Source: Thermus filiformis
GTDB lineage: Bacteria > Deinococcota > Deinococci > Deinococcales > Thermaceae
Direction of reading: 5' to 3'
NCBI RefSeq assembly: GCF_000771745.2
Contig: NZ_JPSL02000035.1
Location: 1 to 64,000 of the forward strand
Length of the DNA: 64,000 nucleotides
In this document: one piece after another, positions 36,625-47,964 of the stretch
Numbering within the stretch: the first letter of the stretch is position 1
Layout of the letters: every line of letters starts with the position of its first letter
Program-made: the position numbers and the translations under genes
Notes under the pieces: generated by a model
Told to the model about the DNA's origin: nothing
Databases searched by the model: none
The model's input: only the letters and a program-made list of their open reading frames with translations

Positions 36625-37688
36625 GGAACCCTTGGGCCCAGACCGGCAACTACAAGACCCGCTACGAGCAGGACACCAGCATCTTCGCCACCCACCGGGA
36701 GCTGGTCTCCCTCCTCCTCTTCCTGGGGGCGATGCTCCTCCTGCCCCAGTTCCTCTCCCGCACCCAGGTCTTCATCCTGGACCTGATCCTGGTCTACAGC
36801 ATCGCCGTCTTGGGGCTCAACATCACCACGGGGTACGCCGGCCTCATCAACATCGGCCAGGCGGCCTTCATGGGGGTGGGGGCCTACACCGCGGCCCTTT
36901 TGGCCCCGGCGGGGCTTCCCTTCTACCTCGTGCTTCCCGCGGCGGGGATCGCCGGGGCCTTCTTCGGGTACCTGGTGGGCATCCCGAGCCTCCGGGTGAA
37001 GCACCTTTACCTGGCCATGGCCACCCTGGCCTTCCAGGTGGTCTTTGAGTGGACGGTGGGCCATCTTCCCCTCCTTAACCAGGGCGGGGCCATGCCCTTG
37101 CCCCGAGTAAGCCTCCTCGGGTACGAGGTGGGCTTCCGCAACCACTACCACTTCTGGTACTACGTGAGCTTTGCGGTCTTGGTCCTTCTCGCCCTCTTCT
37201 TCCGCAACCTCCTCAGGACCAAGTACGGCCGGGCTCTGGTGGCGGTGCGGGACAACGACCGGGCGGCGGACGCCATGGGCATGGATCCGGGGCGTACCAA
37301 GCTCTTCGCCTTCGCCCTGGGCGCCTTCTACGCCGGGGTGGCGGGGGCGCTTTACGCCTACCTCTCCCGGGCGGTGGTCATAGAGGACTACACCCTCACC
37401 GTCTCCATCAAGCTCCTGGCCATGGCCATCGTGGGGGGGCTTGGGACCCTGGTGGGGAGCTTTTTGGGCCCCGCCTTCCTCGAGCTTTTGGACGTGAACA
37501 TGGAGGCCCTTTCGGGCCTCATCAAGGCCCTGGGCTTCAGCGTGGCCGGGGTGGACGTGGCCAGCGCCTTGAGGCCTTTGGCCTTCGGCCTCATCATCAT
37601 CCTCTTCCTCATGTTTGAGCCCCGGGGGCTTTACAACTGGTGGAGGCTCGTGCGGAGCTACTTCCGCACTTGGCCGTTCAAGTACTAA
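36621..37688 (+). CDS. livM: Branched-chain amino acid ABC permease LivM
   Basis: A 355-residue inner-membrane permease with about ten membrane helices. LNITTGYAGLINIGQAAFMG is the LivM version of the gate motif, and the coupling helix region RTKYGRALVAVRDNDRAADAMG is present. It pairs with LivH. It overlaps livH by 4 bp; the binding-protein gene follows after 10 bp. Confidence 0.94.
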   Translation: MRNPWAQTGNYKTRYEQDTSIFATHRELVSLLLFLGAMLLLPQFLSRTQVFILDLILVYSIAVLGLNITTGYAGLINIGQAAFMGVGAYTAALLAPAGLPFYLVLPAAGIAGAFFGYLVGIPSLRVKHLYLAMATLAFQVVFEWTVGHLPLLNQGGAMPLPRVSLLGYEVGFRNHYHFWYYVSFAVLVLLALFFRNLLRTKYGRALVAVRDNDRAADAMGMDPGRTKLFAFALGAFYAGVAGALYAYLSRAVVIEDYTLTVSIKLLAMAIVGGLGTLVGSFLGPAFLELLDVNMEALSGLIKALGFSVAGVDVASALRPLAFGLIIILFLMFEPRGLYNWWRLVRSYFRTWPFKY

Positions 37689-37698
37689 GGAGGGGAGT

Positions 37699-38898
37699 AT
37701 GCGGAGGAGTATAGGCGTTCTTCTGGCCATCGGCTTTGGGCTGGCGCAACAGCAGGTGACCCTCTTCTGGTCGGGGGCCATCACCGGGCCCACCTCGGAC
37801 ACGGGGGCCCCTTACGGGGCGGCGGTGGAGGACTACTGCCGCTACGCCAACGAGCAGAAGCTGGTCCCCGGCGTCACCTTCAACTGCGTGGTGCGGGACG
37901 ACCAGTACAACAACGCCAACACCCAGCGCTTCCTGGAGGAGGCGGTGGACCGGTTCAGGATCCCCCTCTACCTCTCCTACTCCACGGGGGCCAACCTCCA
38001 GCTCAAGCCCCTGATCCAGGAGCTGAAGCTGCCCACCCTGCCCGCCTCCGGCCACATAGAGCTCATTGACCCCCCCAACAACGAGTACTTCTTCCTGCCC
38101 GTCTCCAGCTACTCCGAGCAGGTGGTGGCCCTTTTGGAGTACATCGCCAAGCAGAAGAAGGGGGCCAAGGTGGCCCTGGTGGTCAACCCCTCCCCCTTCG
38201 GCCGGGCCCCGGTGGCGGACGCCCGGAAGGCGGCCCAGGCCCTGGGCCTCCAGATTGTGGACGTGCAGGAGGTGGGGAGCGGCAACCTGGACAACACCGC
38301 CCTTCTCAAGCGCTTTGAGGGGGCCGGGGTGGAGTTCATCGTCCACCAGAACGTGGCGGGCCCGGTGGCCAACATCCTCAAGGACGCGAAGAAGCTGGGC
38401 CTGGACAAGAAGATCCGCCAGCTGGGGGCGGTCTACACGGGCGGGAACGACCTCATCGCCCTGGCGGGGGAGGCGGCGGAGGGCTTCCTCTGGGCCAGCC
38501 CCTACTACACGGTGGAGGAGGACACCCCGGGCATCCGGCTGCAGAAGACCCTGACCCAGCGGTACAACCGCCCCAAGGTCCTGGCGGAAAGCCACAACTA
38601 CACCGCCGGCCTCCTGGCCGCGGCCATCGGTGTGGAGGCCATCAAGCGGGCCCAGGAGCGGTTCAAGCGGGTCACTAACGAGACTGTCTACCAGGCCCTG
38701 ATCGGCATGAACGGGCCCAACGCCTTCAAGCCGGGCCTGGCCGTCTCCACCAAGCAGGGGATTGAGATTGACTTCACCAAGAGCGAGCGCACCGGGGCCG
38801 AGGGGTTGAGGATCCTCGAGGCCAAGGGCGGCAAGTTCGTGCCCATCACCGAGCCCTTTACCTCGGCCCTCTTCCGCAAGGTGCACTACGGGAAGTGA
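37699..38898 (+). CDS. livK: Substrate-binding protein of the branched-chain amino acid transporter
   Basis: A 399-residue periplasmic binding protein (type 1 fold, ANF-receptor-like). The signal peptide is MRRSIGVLLAIGFGLAQ. The mature protein begins QQVTLFWSGAITGPTSDTGA and the ligand cleft region SYSTGANLQLKPLIQELKLP follows. There is no lipobox cysteine, so it is probably free in the periplasm. The ATG at 37699 has AAGGAGGGG in front. Its close relatives include aliphatic amide/urea binders, so the ligand may not be an amino acid. Confidence 0.88.
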   Translation: MRRSIGVLLAIGFGLAQQQVTLFWSGAITGPTSDTGAPYGAAVEDYCRYANEQKLVPGVTFNCVVRDDQYNNANTQRFLEEAVDRFRIPLYLSYSTGANLQLKPLIQELKLPTLPASGHIELIDPPNNEYFFLPVSSYSEQVVALLEYIAKQKKGAKVALVVNPSPFGRAPVADARKAAQALGLQIVDVQEVGSGNLDNTALLKRFEGAGVEFIVHQNVAGPVANILKDAKKLGLDKKIRQLGAVYTGGNDLIALAGEAAEGFLWASPYYTVEEDTPGIRLQKTLTQRYNRPKVLAESHNYTAGLLAAAIGVEAIKRAQERFKRVTNETVYQALIGMNGPNAFKPGLAVSTKQGIEIDFTKSERTGAEGLRILEAKGGKFVPITEPFTSALFRKVHYGK

Positions 38899-38906
38899 GC
38901 GCGTCC

Positions 38907-38930
38907 GGGGGGCGGGCCCTCCCGCCCCCC
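38907..38930 (+). promoter_or_regulatory. GC hairpin between livK and livF
   Basis: GGGGGGCGGG-CCCT-CCCGCCCCCC is a perfect 10-bp stem without a T run. It probably protects the livK message end or reduces read-through into livF, as is common after binding-protein genes. Confidence 0.6.
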
Positions 38931-38943
38931 CCTTGGGAGGCCT

Positions 38944-39765
38944 ATGCACCCCCTTCGTCCGGAAGACCTCGGCGAGATCCAGCTTCTGGTGAACAACATA
39001 GAGGTCGTCTACCACGACATCATCCTCGTCCTGCGGGGGGTATCCCTCAAGGTGCCCAAGGGCCGGATCACCGCCCTCTTGGGCCCCAACGGGGCGGGGA
39101 AGACCACCACCTTGAGGGCCATCTCCGGCCTTCTCGTCCCCGAGGACGGGGAGGTGACCCGGGGGGAGGTGTTCTTTGAGGGGAAGCCCATCCACAACCG
39201 CCCCCCCGAGGAGATCGTCCGGCTCGGCATCGTCCAGGTGCCGGAGGGGCGGCGGGTGTTCAAGCACCTGACGGTGGAGGAGAACCTGAAGGTGGGCACC
39301 CTCACCCGGCGGGGGGTGAACCTGAAGGAGGAGCTGGAGCGGGTCTACCACTACTTCCCCCGGCTTAAGGAGCTCCGCAACCGGCTGGCGGGGTACTGCT
39401 CCGGGGGGGAGCAGCAGATGCTGGCCATTGGGCGGGCCCTTTTGGCCAGGCCCCGCCTCCTCCTCCTGGACGAGCCCTCCCTGGGCCTGGCGCCCCTTCT
39501 GGTGCGGGAGATCTTTGACATCGTGGCCCGCATCAACGCCGAGGAGGGGGTGACGGTGCTGGTGGTAGAGCAGAACGCCCGGGTGGCCCTGTCCGTGGCC
39601 CACTACGGCTACATCATGGAGTCGGGGCGAGTGGTCTTGGAGGGGGACCGGGCCTACCTCGAGGAGAACCCGGACGTGCAGGAGTTCTACCTGGGGCTGA
39701 AGGGGGGTGGGCGCAAGAGCTTTAAGGAGGTCAAGGCCTACAAGCGCCGGAAGCGGTTCATGTGA
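38944..39765 (+). CDS. livF: Branched-chain amino acid ABC transporter ATPase LivF
   Basis: A 273-residue cytoplasmic ATPase. Walker [38 protein letters not shown], signature CSGGEQQMLAIGRAL, Walker B LLLLDEPSLGLAP. It has an unusual N-terminal extension (about 1-15) and a basic C-terminal tail (KSFKEVKAYKRRKRFM) not needed by the family. It is last in the liv operon, after the livK hairpin. Its stop codon nearly touches the -35 box of tRNA-Val. Confidence 0.93.
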   Translation: MHPLRPEDLGEIQLLVNNIEVVYHDIILVLRGVSLKVPKGRITALLGPNGAGKTTTLRAISGLLVPEDGEVTRGEVFFEGKPIHNRPPEEIVRLGIVQVPEGRRVFKHLTVEENLKVGTLTRRGVNLKEELERVYHYFPRLKELRNRLAGYCSGGEQQMLAIGRALLARPRLLLLDEPSLGLAPLLVREIFDIVARINAEEGVTVLVVEQNARVALSVAHYGYIMESGRVVLEGDRAYLEENPDVQEFYLGLKGGGRKSFKEVKAYKRRKRFM

Positions 39766-39766
39766 C

Positions 39767-39795
39767 TTGACAGCCGGGCCGCCTAGTGGTACCTT
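39767..39795 (+). promoter_or_regulatory. Promoter of tRNA-Val
   Basis: -35 TTGACA (39767-39772), 17-bp spacer, -10 TACCTT (39790-39795); the tRNA starts 12 bp later. Confidence 0.75.
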
Positions 39796-39806
39796 GCTAG
39801 GCGCGT

Positions 39807-39881
39807 GGGCGGCTAGCTCAGTGGAAGAGCGCTCGCCTCACACGCGAGAGGTCGTAGGTTCAAGTCCTACGCCGCCCACCA
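39807..39881 (+). tRNA. tRNA-Val (CAC anticodon)
   Basis: A 75-nt cloverleaf with encoded CCA. The acceptor stem GGGCGGC pairs with GCCGCCC. The anticodon stem CTCGC pairs with GCGAG around loop CTCACAC, giving CAC. Confidence 0.96.
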
Positions 39882-39885
39882 CAAA

Positions 39886-39919
39886 CTCCCCGCCTTGATG
39901 GTAAGGCGGGGAGCTCCTT
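39886..39919 (+). terminator. Terminator after tRNA-Val
   Basis: CTCCCCGCCTT and AAGGCGGGGAG form an 11-bp stem with loop GATGGT, followed by CTCCTTTT. Confidence 0.9.
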
Positions 39920-39921
39920 TT

Positions 39922-40383
39922 ATGGCGTATGGGCTCAGACTTGGGGGCGGTTTGCCGGGTTAGGGCAGGACCCCCTCCAGGCTCTACCCCCTGGAGCTCT
40001 CACCCAAGGGACAGGCCCCCTACCTTCCTTCCCCCCAGGTGCCACTTGACACGACGGAAAAGGCAAATCTCACGCTTCAAAAAAATGAAGCTCGCTCTAG
40101 CACGGCGCTTCTACCCCAAGAGTAGACCAAGTCCACCGTTTCAGTGAAGTGCTATAATGGCCTTGTCCGGAGCACCGGACGGGGACCTTGAAAGCCGGTT
40201 CTTCCCTTGGGGATGGTCAATATGCGTTTTCTCCCTCTCATCTCCCCTTCTTCCTACGGCTTCCAGTCGCGCAAAACCCCCGAAAACTGCCCTTATGCTC
40301 CGTGTGTATATTCCAAGCTTCATCTTTCTCACAAACCCTCCCTCTACGGGCGCTGTCCTGGACGTGGTTTTCCTGGGGTTACC
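39922..40383. other. Gene-free, A/T-richer tract; possible CRISPR leader or small-RNA region
   Basis: No convincing protein gene in about 460 bp. The composition is visibly richer in A/T than the surroundings. It holds TTGACA at 40046-40051 without a clear -10, and a perfect TATAAT at 40153-40158 with a weak -35. Sequence from about 40165 runs into the CRISPR-like repeat at 40384 and then to a terminator at 40528-40559, so an RNA of about 395 nt could be made. I do not recognise it as tmRNA, 6S or RNase P RNA. Confidence 0.45.
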
Positions 40384-40525
40384 GTTGCAAGAGATGCTTC
40401 CCCGTAAGGGGATTGCGACCGAAAGTTTGCTGAACGCTAAACGCCAAACGCCTAACAAAAACCCGGGGCGTTCGGCGTTCGGCGTTTGGCCCTATGGAGA
40501 TGCTTCCCCGTAAGGAGATTTCTGC
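40384..40525 (+). CRISPR. Orphan two-copy CRISPR-like locus
   Basis: Copy 1 (40384-40419, 36 nt) begins GTTGCAAGAGATGC and ends GGGGATTGCGAC, with a CCCC-GTAA-GGGG stem. It closely resembles a Thermus repeat, from memory differing at about five positions, and ends with the ATTGCGAC that forms the crRNA 5' handle. Copy 2 (40490-40525) keeps GAGATGCTTCCCCGTAAGG and is worn at both ends, as terminal repeats are. The 70 bp between are a heptamer hairpin rather than an ordinary spacer. No cas gene lies in the window. Probably a collapsed array. Confidence 0.6.
40428..40489. repeat. Second heptamer array, between the CRISPR-like repeats
   Basis: Units such as TGAACGC, TAAACGC and CAAACGC are followed, after AAAAACCCG, by GCGTTCG, GCGTTCG and GCGTTTG. 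This is the same design as 24301-24417 but shorter. Confidence 0.75.
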
Positions 40526-40527
40526 CG

Positions 40528-40559
40528 CCCCCGGCCTCGAGGCCGGGGGTTTTGTTTTT
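40528..40559 (+). terminator. Terminator after the CRISPR-like locus
   Basis: CCCCCGGCC-TCGA-GGCCGGGGG then TTTTGTTTTT, a strong plus-strand terminator with no gene before it, so some RNA is expected to end here. Confidence 0.9.
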
Positions 40560-40617
40560 CGCCTCTCCTGGCCGGGGAGGGGGGCCTTCAGGCCCCCCCT
40601 TCACCCGGAGCGTCCGT

Positions 40618-40641
40618 TCGGTGTTCTCCTAACGGAGAAGC
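40618..40641 (-). repeat. 24-nt palindromic repeat, left of arsR
   Basis: Contains TTCTCC-TAAC-GGAGAA and is identical over 24 nt to 41085-41108. On the minus strand GCTTCTCCGTTAGGAGAA aligns with the core of the CRISPR-like repeat (GCTTCCCCGTAAGGGGAT) with a paired C-to-T/G-to-A change in the stem. Confidence 0.65.
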
Positions 40642-40662
40642 AACGGCAACGGGCACCTGGGC

Positions 40663-41010
40663 TCAGCCCGCCTTTTCCAGGGCCCTTCGTCCCTGCTGGG
40701 CCAGGTGCAAGAGCTCCTGGGCCAGGCTCTCCAGGGCCCCGGGGCGGAGGCGGAAGTAGGTCCAGCGCCCCACCCGCACCCCCTCCACCAGCCCGGCCTC
40801 CCGCAGGATCCTCAGGTGGTGGCTCACCGTGGGGCCGGAAAGCCCGGTCTTCTCCTTGAGGTGGCAGAAGCAGACCCCGTAGGCGGTGCCGCACCGGGGG
40901 TCCCAGGCGGTGTGTTCGTCGGGGAGCTCGGCCAGGAGGCGGACGATGGCCATCCGGGCCGGATGGGCCAGGGCCTCGAGGCGGCTTTCCATAAGCTTGG
41001 TCTCCCTCAT
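40663..41010 (-). CDS. ArsR/SmtB-family transcriptional repressor
   Basis: A 115-residue winged-helix protein: ALAHPARMAIVRLLAELP, the recognition helix SGPTVSHHLRILREAGLVEG, then the wing RVGRWTYFRL. Three cysteines (C-G-T-A-Y-G-V-C-F-C) upstream of the recognition helix could form a metalloid site, as in arsenite/antimonite sensors. It is divergent from the arsenite oxidase genes and probably represses them and itself. ATG 41010 is used; an in-frame ATG 18 bp later (MESRLEALAHPA) is equally good. Identical 24-nt repeats bracket the gene. Confidence 0.85.
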   Translation of the reverse strand: MRETKLMESRLEALAHPARMAIVRLLAELPDEHTAWDPRCGTAYGVCFCHLKEKTGLSGPTVSHHLRILREAGLVEGVRVGRWTYFRLRPGALESLAQELLHLAQQGRRALEKAG

Positions 41011-41045
41011 CCTTAACCCCGGGGCGGGCCCGCCCCTTAGGGGCC

Positions 41046-41054
41046 AGTCTACCA
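41046..41054 (-). promoter_or_regulatory. Extended -10 upstream of arsR
   Basis: The minus strand reads TGGTAGACTGG (-10 TAGACT), identical to the rpmH/rnpA promoter string, 36 bp before the arsR start. Confidence 0.45.
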
Positions 41055-41084
41055 GATTCCTCCCATATGAGGCTTCCTTGCCGC

Positions 41085-41108
41085 TCGGTGTTCTCCTAAC
41101 GGAGAAGC
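41085..41108 (-). repeat. 24-nt palindromic repeat, right of arsR
   Basis: Exact second copy of 40618-40641, same orientation. The two copies flank the arsR gene and its promoter. Confidence 0.7.
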
Positions 41109-41119
41109 CCTCCCCTGCT

Positions 41120-41136
41120 ATACCCCGTGTGGGTAT
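41120..41136. promoter_or_regulatory. Candidate ArsR operator
   Basis: ATACCC-CGTGT-GGGTAT, an inverted repeat in the arsR-aioB intergenic region, about 25 bp upstream of the aio -35 box. Confidence 0.4.
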
Positions 41137-41158
41137 TATGGACGCCTACCAAAAGGAG

Positions 41159-41188
41159 TTGACAAATGTCCCTCCTGTTTGATAGCCT
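41159..41188 (+). promoter_or_regulatory. Promoter of aioBA
   Basis: -35 TTGACA (41159-41164), 18-bp spacer, -10 TAGCCT (41183-41188). The aioB start is at 41219 with GGAGGTGA in front. Confidence 0.7.
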
Positions 41189-41218
41189 TTAAACGAAAGG
41201 CGATGGAGGTGAAGGTCT

Positions 41219-41701
41219 ATGACGCAAACCCTTACGCGTAGGCGCTTCGTTCAGCTCACGGCGGCGGCCACCGCCCTCTTCACCGCCGGGGGAAAGGCCC
41301 AGCTCTGGTACGCCCCGAGCCTCACCTACCCGGCGGTGAAGGTGACCAACCTTTCCCGGGTGAAGACGGGCCAGCCCATCACCTTCAACTACCCGGACGC
41401 CTCCTCCCCCGCCATCCTGGTGAAGCTGGGCAGGCCCGCCATCGGGGGCGTGGGGCGGGAGCGGGACATCGTGGCCTTCTCCGCCCTTTGCACCCACATG
41501 GGCTGCCCCGTCCAGTACGAGAAGGGCCGGTTCCTCTGCCGCTGCCACTACTCCATGTTTGACCCGGCCAAGGCCGGCCAGACCTACCAGGGCCTGGCCA
41601 GCTCCTGGCTTCCCCAGATCCCCTTGCGCATTGACGGCAAGGGCGACATCTACGCCGTGGCCGTGCAGGGCCTCATCTGGGGCCGTGTGAAGAACGTGTA
41701 A
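41219..41701 (+). CDS. aioB: Arsenite oxidase small subunit (Rieske)
   Basis: A 160-residue periplasmic Rieske subunit. The twin-arginine signal TRRRFVQLTAAATALFTAGG exports the folded complex. Cluster ligands are C91 and H93 (CTHMGC) and C107 and H110 (CRCH). C96 and C109 could form the extra disulfide seen in bc1-type Rieske proteins and absent from the Alcaligenes subunit. It receives electrons from AioA. It is first in a two-gene operon, with 12 bp before aioA. Confidence 0.95.
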   Translation: MTQTLTRRRFVQLTAAATALFTAGGKAQLWYAPSLTYPAVKVTNLSRVKTGQPITFNYPDASSPAILVKLGRPAIGGVGRERDIVAFSALCTHMGCPVQYEKGRFLCRCHYSMFDPAKAGQTYQGLASSWLPQIPLRIDGKGDIYAVAVQGLIWGRVKNV

Positions 41702-41713
41702 GGGAGGTTTGCT

Positions 41714-44299
41714 ATGGCGCTCATTCCTAGGAGGGACCAGCTTCCCATCCCCCCCAAGAACGCCAAGGTCTACAACCAGGTCTGCCAGTACTGCACCGTG
41801 GGCTGCGGCTACAAGGTCTACGTCTGGCCGGTGGGCGAGCAGGGCGGGCCCAAGCCGAACCAGAACGCCTTCGGCGTGGACCTCACCGTCCCCCAGCCCC
41901 CCCTTGCGGGCCTGAGCTACACCGAGACCATGCACGCCATCACCGTGGGCCGGGACGGGCGCCAGTACCACGTGGTCATCGTCCCCGCCAAGGACAGCCC
42001 CATCAACCGCGGCGACTACTCCATCCGGGGCGGGACCAACGCCCTCACCGTCTGGAGCCTGGACCGGGGCACCCAGGACCGGCTCACCTACCCCCTCCTG
42101 CGGGTGGGGGACCAGTTCCAGGCCATCACCTGGCAGGACGCCCTGACCCTCGTCGCCGGGGTCATCAAGGGGATCCGCGACCGGGACGGGAACGACGACA
42201 ACATCGCCGTGAAGTGCTACGACCACGGCGGCTCGGGCCAGGGGTTTGAGGACAACTACGCCGCGGGCAAGCTCTTCTTCGCCGCCCTCTCTGTGAAGCA
42301 CATGGCCATCCACAACCGTCCCGCCTACAACTCCGAGGTCTGGGGCAGCCGCGAGCGGGGCGTGCACGAGCTCAACTACACCTACGAGGACGCCCGCCTG
42401 GCCGACACCATCGTCCTCTGGGGGACGAACCCCTACGAGACGGCCACCGTCTTCTACGTGGAGCACATGCTCCCCAACATCCAGGGGGCCACGGTGGCCG
42501 AGAAGCAGGCTGCCTTTGCGCGGGGCGAGCCCGCCGAACCCGGCTACCTCATCGTCATAGACCCCCGGAAGACCAGCTCCTACACCCTGGCCGCCCAGGT
42601 GGCCCCGGACCGGGTGATGCTCATCCGGCCCAACTTCGGCACGGACTACATCCTGGCCAACGCCATCGCCCGCGCCGTCTGGGAGCGGGGCTACTACGAC
42701 ATGGCCTACCTCCAGGCCCGCACGGACATGGGGCTCTTTGAGGAGTACAAGAAGAAGAGCCTCAAGCTGGACATGCCCTACGGCGAGTTCATGGCCTGGG
42801 CCGAGCGCGTCACCGGGGTGCCCCGGGCCCAGATTGAGAAGGCCGCCGACTGGATCGCCAAGCCCAAGGCGGGCCGCTTCAAGCGCCGCACCCTCACCAT
42901 CTACGAGAAGGGCATCATCTGGAACATGAAGAACTACGACCAGGTGGCGGCCATCGTCCAGCTCGCCGCCCTCACCCACAACATCGGCCGGCCCGGCACG
43001 GGCTGCGGCCGCCTGGGCGGGCACCAGGAGGGGTACGTCCGGCCCCCCGCCCCCACCCCGGGCTCCATCTACCGGGGCGGGCCGCCGGTGAACGTGGACA
43101 AGTTCCTGGTGGAAGGGAAGGGCAAGTTCTACTGGGTCATCGCCACCGACCCCTACCTCTCCACCCCCAACAACCAGGTCTTCCGCAAGCGCATCCACGA
43201 GCGCACGGAGAAGCTCACCAAGGCCCTGGGCCAGGGCGGGGAGCCCGGCACGGTCCAGGAGCGGGTGCGGAAGATCCTGGACGCCCTCTACGCCGACCCC
43301 GACGCCCTCTTCCTGGTGGTGCAGGACATCTACATGACGGAGACCGCCCGGGACGCCCACCTGATCCTCCCCGCCGCCGGCTGGGGCGAGGCCAACGAGA
43401 CCTCCATCAACTGCAACAGCCGCCTCCTCCGCCTCTACGAGAAGTTCATGGACCCGCCCGGGGAGGCCAAGCCTGATTGGGAGATCTTCAAGCTGGTGGG
43501 CCTGCGCATCGCCGACCTCTACCGGGCCGAGGGCAGGCTCGAGGAGGCCAAGAAGTTTGAGTTCGGCAAGAACTGGAAGACGGACGAGGACGTCTTCCTG
43601 GCCGGGGCGGAGGAGTTCAAGGACAACCGGGTGAGCGAGGAGGACGAGGCGGTCCTCGAGGCCGAGAACTACAAGGGGGTCACCTACAAGCTCCTCAAGG
43701 AGCTGGGCCAGCAGGGGATCCAGACCCCCGTGCGCCGCGACCCCAAGACCGGGAAGCTGGTGGGCACGGTGCGGCGCTACACCTACCGGTTCGGCACCGA
43801 GGACGGGAAGTTCAAGTGGTACGGCTCCGACGACTGGGAGGGCTACCCCGCCGAGGTGGCCAAGTACCTCGAGGGGGAGAAGGCGAGGAAGTACCCCTTC
43901 TGGGTCACCACCGGCCGGGCCCAGACCATCTGGCAGACCGCCTACCACGACCGCCGCCTGCCCGAGAAGGCCATGGCCCTCCCCCTGCCCTACGTGGAGG
44001 TGAACCCCGAGGACGCCAAGCGCCTGGGCCTCCAGTCGGGGGACCTGGTGGAGGTCTACAACGAGGAGGGGAACGGCACCTTCCTGGTCTACGTGACGGA
44101 CGCGGTGCGGCCGGGGGACCTCTTCCTGGTCATGTACCACTGGCGGGGCACCTCCAACTCCCTGGTCTCCGGCTACACCGACCCCAAGACCACCATCCCC
44201 TGGTACAAGGGGACCCGGGCCGCCATCCGCAAGCTGGCGGGGGCCATCCCCTCGGTGCAGCAGACGGCGAGCCTCCTGCAGCAGAACAAGTTTGACTAA
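41714..44299 (+). CDS. aioA: Arsenite oxidase large subunit (molybdopterin)
   Basis: This 861-residue DMSO-reductase-family enzyme oxidises arsenite to arsenate. C24, C27 and C31 (VCQYCTVGCGY) bind the cluster. The fourth cysteine of related enzymes is not evident, as expected for the [3Fe-4S] centre of this enzyme. The C-terminal cofactor-binding domain is about 720-850 (VTTGRAQTIWQTAYHDRRLP). It has no signal peptide and travels with AioB through the Tat system. No cytochrome c or molybdenum-cofactor gene is adjacent. A strong terminator follows. Confidence 0.95.
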   Translation: MALIPRRDQLPIPPKNAKVYNQVCQYCTVGCGYKVYVWPVGEQGGPKPNQNAFGVDLTVPQPPLAGLSYTETMHAITVGRDGRQYHVVIVPAKDSPINRGDYSIRGGTNALTVWSLDRGTQDRLTYPLLRVGDQFQAITWQDALTLVAGVIKGIRDRDGNDDNIAVKCYDHGGSGQGFEDNYAAGKLFFAALSVKHMAIHNRPAYNSEVWGSRERGVHELNYTYEDARLADTIVLWGTNPYETATVFYVEHMLPNIQGATVAEKQAAFARGEPAEPGYLIVIDPRKTSSYTLAAQVAPDRVMLIRPNFGTDYILANAIARAVWERGYYDMAYLQARTDMGLFEEYKKKSLKLDMPYGEFMAWAERVTGVPRAQIEKAADWIAKPKAGRFKRRTLTIYEKGIIWNMKNYDQVAAIVQLAALTHNIGRPGTGCGRLGGHQEGYVRPPAPTPGSIYRGGPPVNVDKFLVEGKGKFYWVIATDPYLSTPNNQVFRKRIHERTEKLTKALGQGGEPGTVQERVRKILDALYADPDALFLVVQDIYMTETARDAHLILPAAGWGEANETSINCNSRLLRLYEKFMDPPGEAKPDWEIFKLVGLRIADLYRAEGRLEEAKKFEFGKNWKTDEDVFLAGAEEFKDNRVSEEDEAVLEAENYKGVTYKLLKELGQQGIQTPVRRDPKTGKLVGTVRRYTYRFGTEDGKFKWYGSDDWEGYPAEVAKYLEGEKARKYPFWVTTGRAQTIWQTAYHDRRLPEKAMALPLPYVEVNPEDAKRLGLQSGDLVEVYNEEGNGTFLVYVTDAVRPGDLFLVMYHWRGTSNSLVSGYTDPKTTIPWYKGTRAAIRKLAGAIPSVQQTASLLQQNKFD

Positions 44300-44313
44300 A
44301 GGAGCCTCGCCCG

Positions 44314-44341
44314 CCCCGCCCCGCTCCGGGGCGGGGGTTTT
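44314..44341 (+). terminator. Terminator of aioBA
   Basis: CCCCGCCCCG-CTC-CGGGGCGGGG then GTTTT, a 10-bp stem 14 bp after the aioA stop. Confidence 0.9.
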
Positions 44342-44413
44342 CCTTCCGCCGAGGCCGGGAAGAGCCTGCCCTGGGCTACGGAAAGGGCGGTGAGGAGGCG
44401 GTAAGGTAGCGGT

Positions 44414-47920
<3,507 letters not shown>

Positions 47921-47964
47921 GGGGAGGAGTCTACCCTACGGGCCTTTCCCTTTTGGGGCCTGGC

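Noticed and set aside
38899-38943. Terminator separating livK from livF
   Set aside because: A strong stem but no T run, and livF is needed for the transporter; treated as an attenuating or stabilising hairpin.
40046-40051. Promoter at the TTGACA in the tract after tRNA-Val
   Set aside because: No -10-like hexamer at 16-18 bp.
40165-40383. tmRNA, 6S RNA or RNase P RNA in the gene-free tract
   Set aside because: No tRNA-like ends, no tag reading frame, no recognisable conserved RNase P helices.
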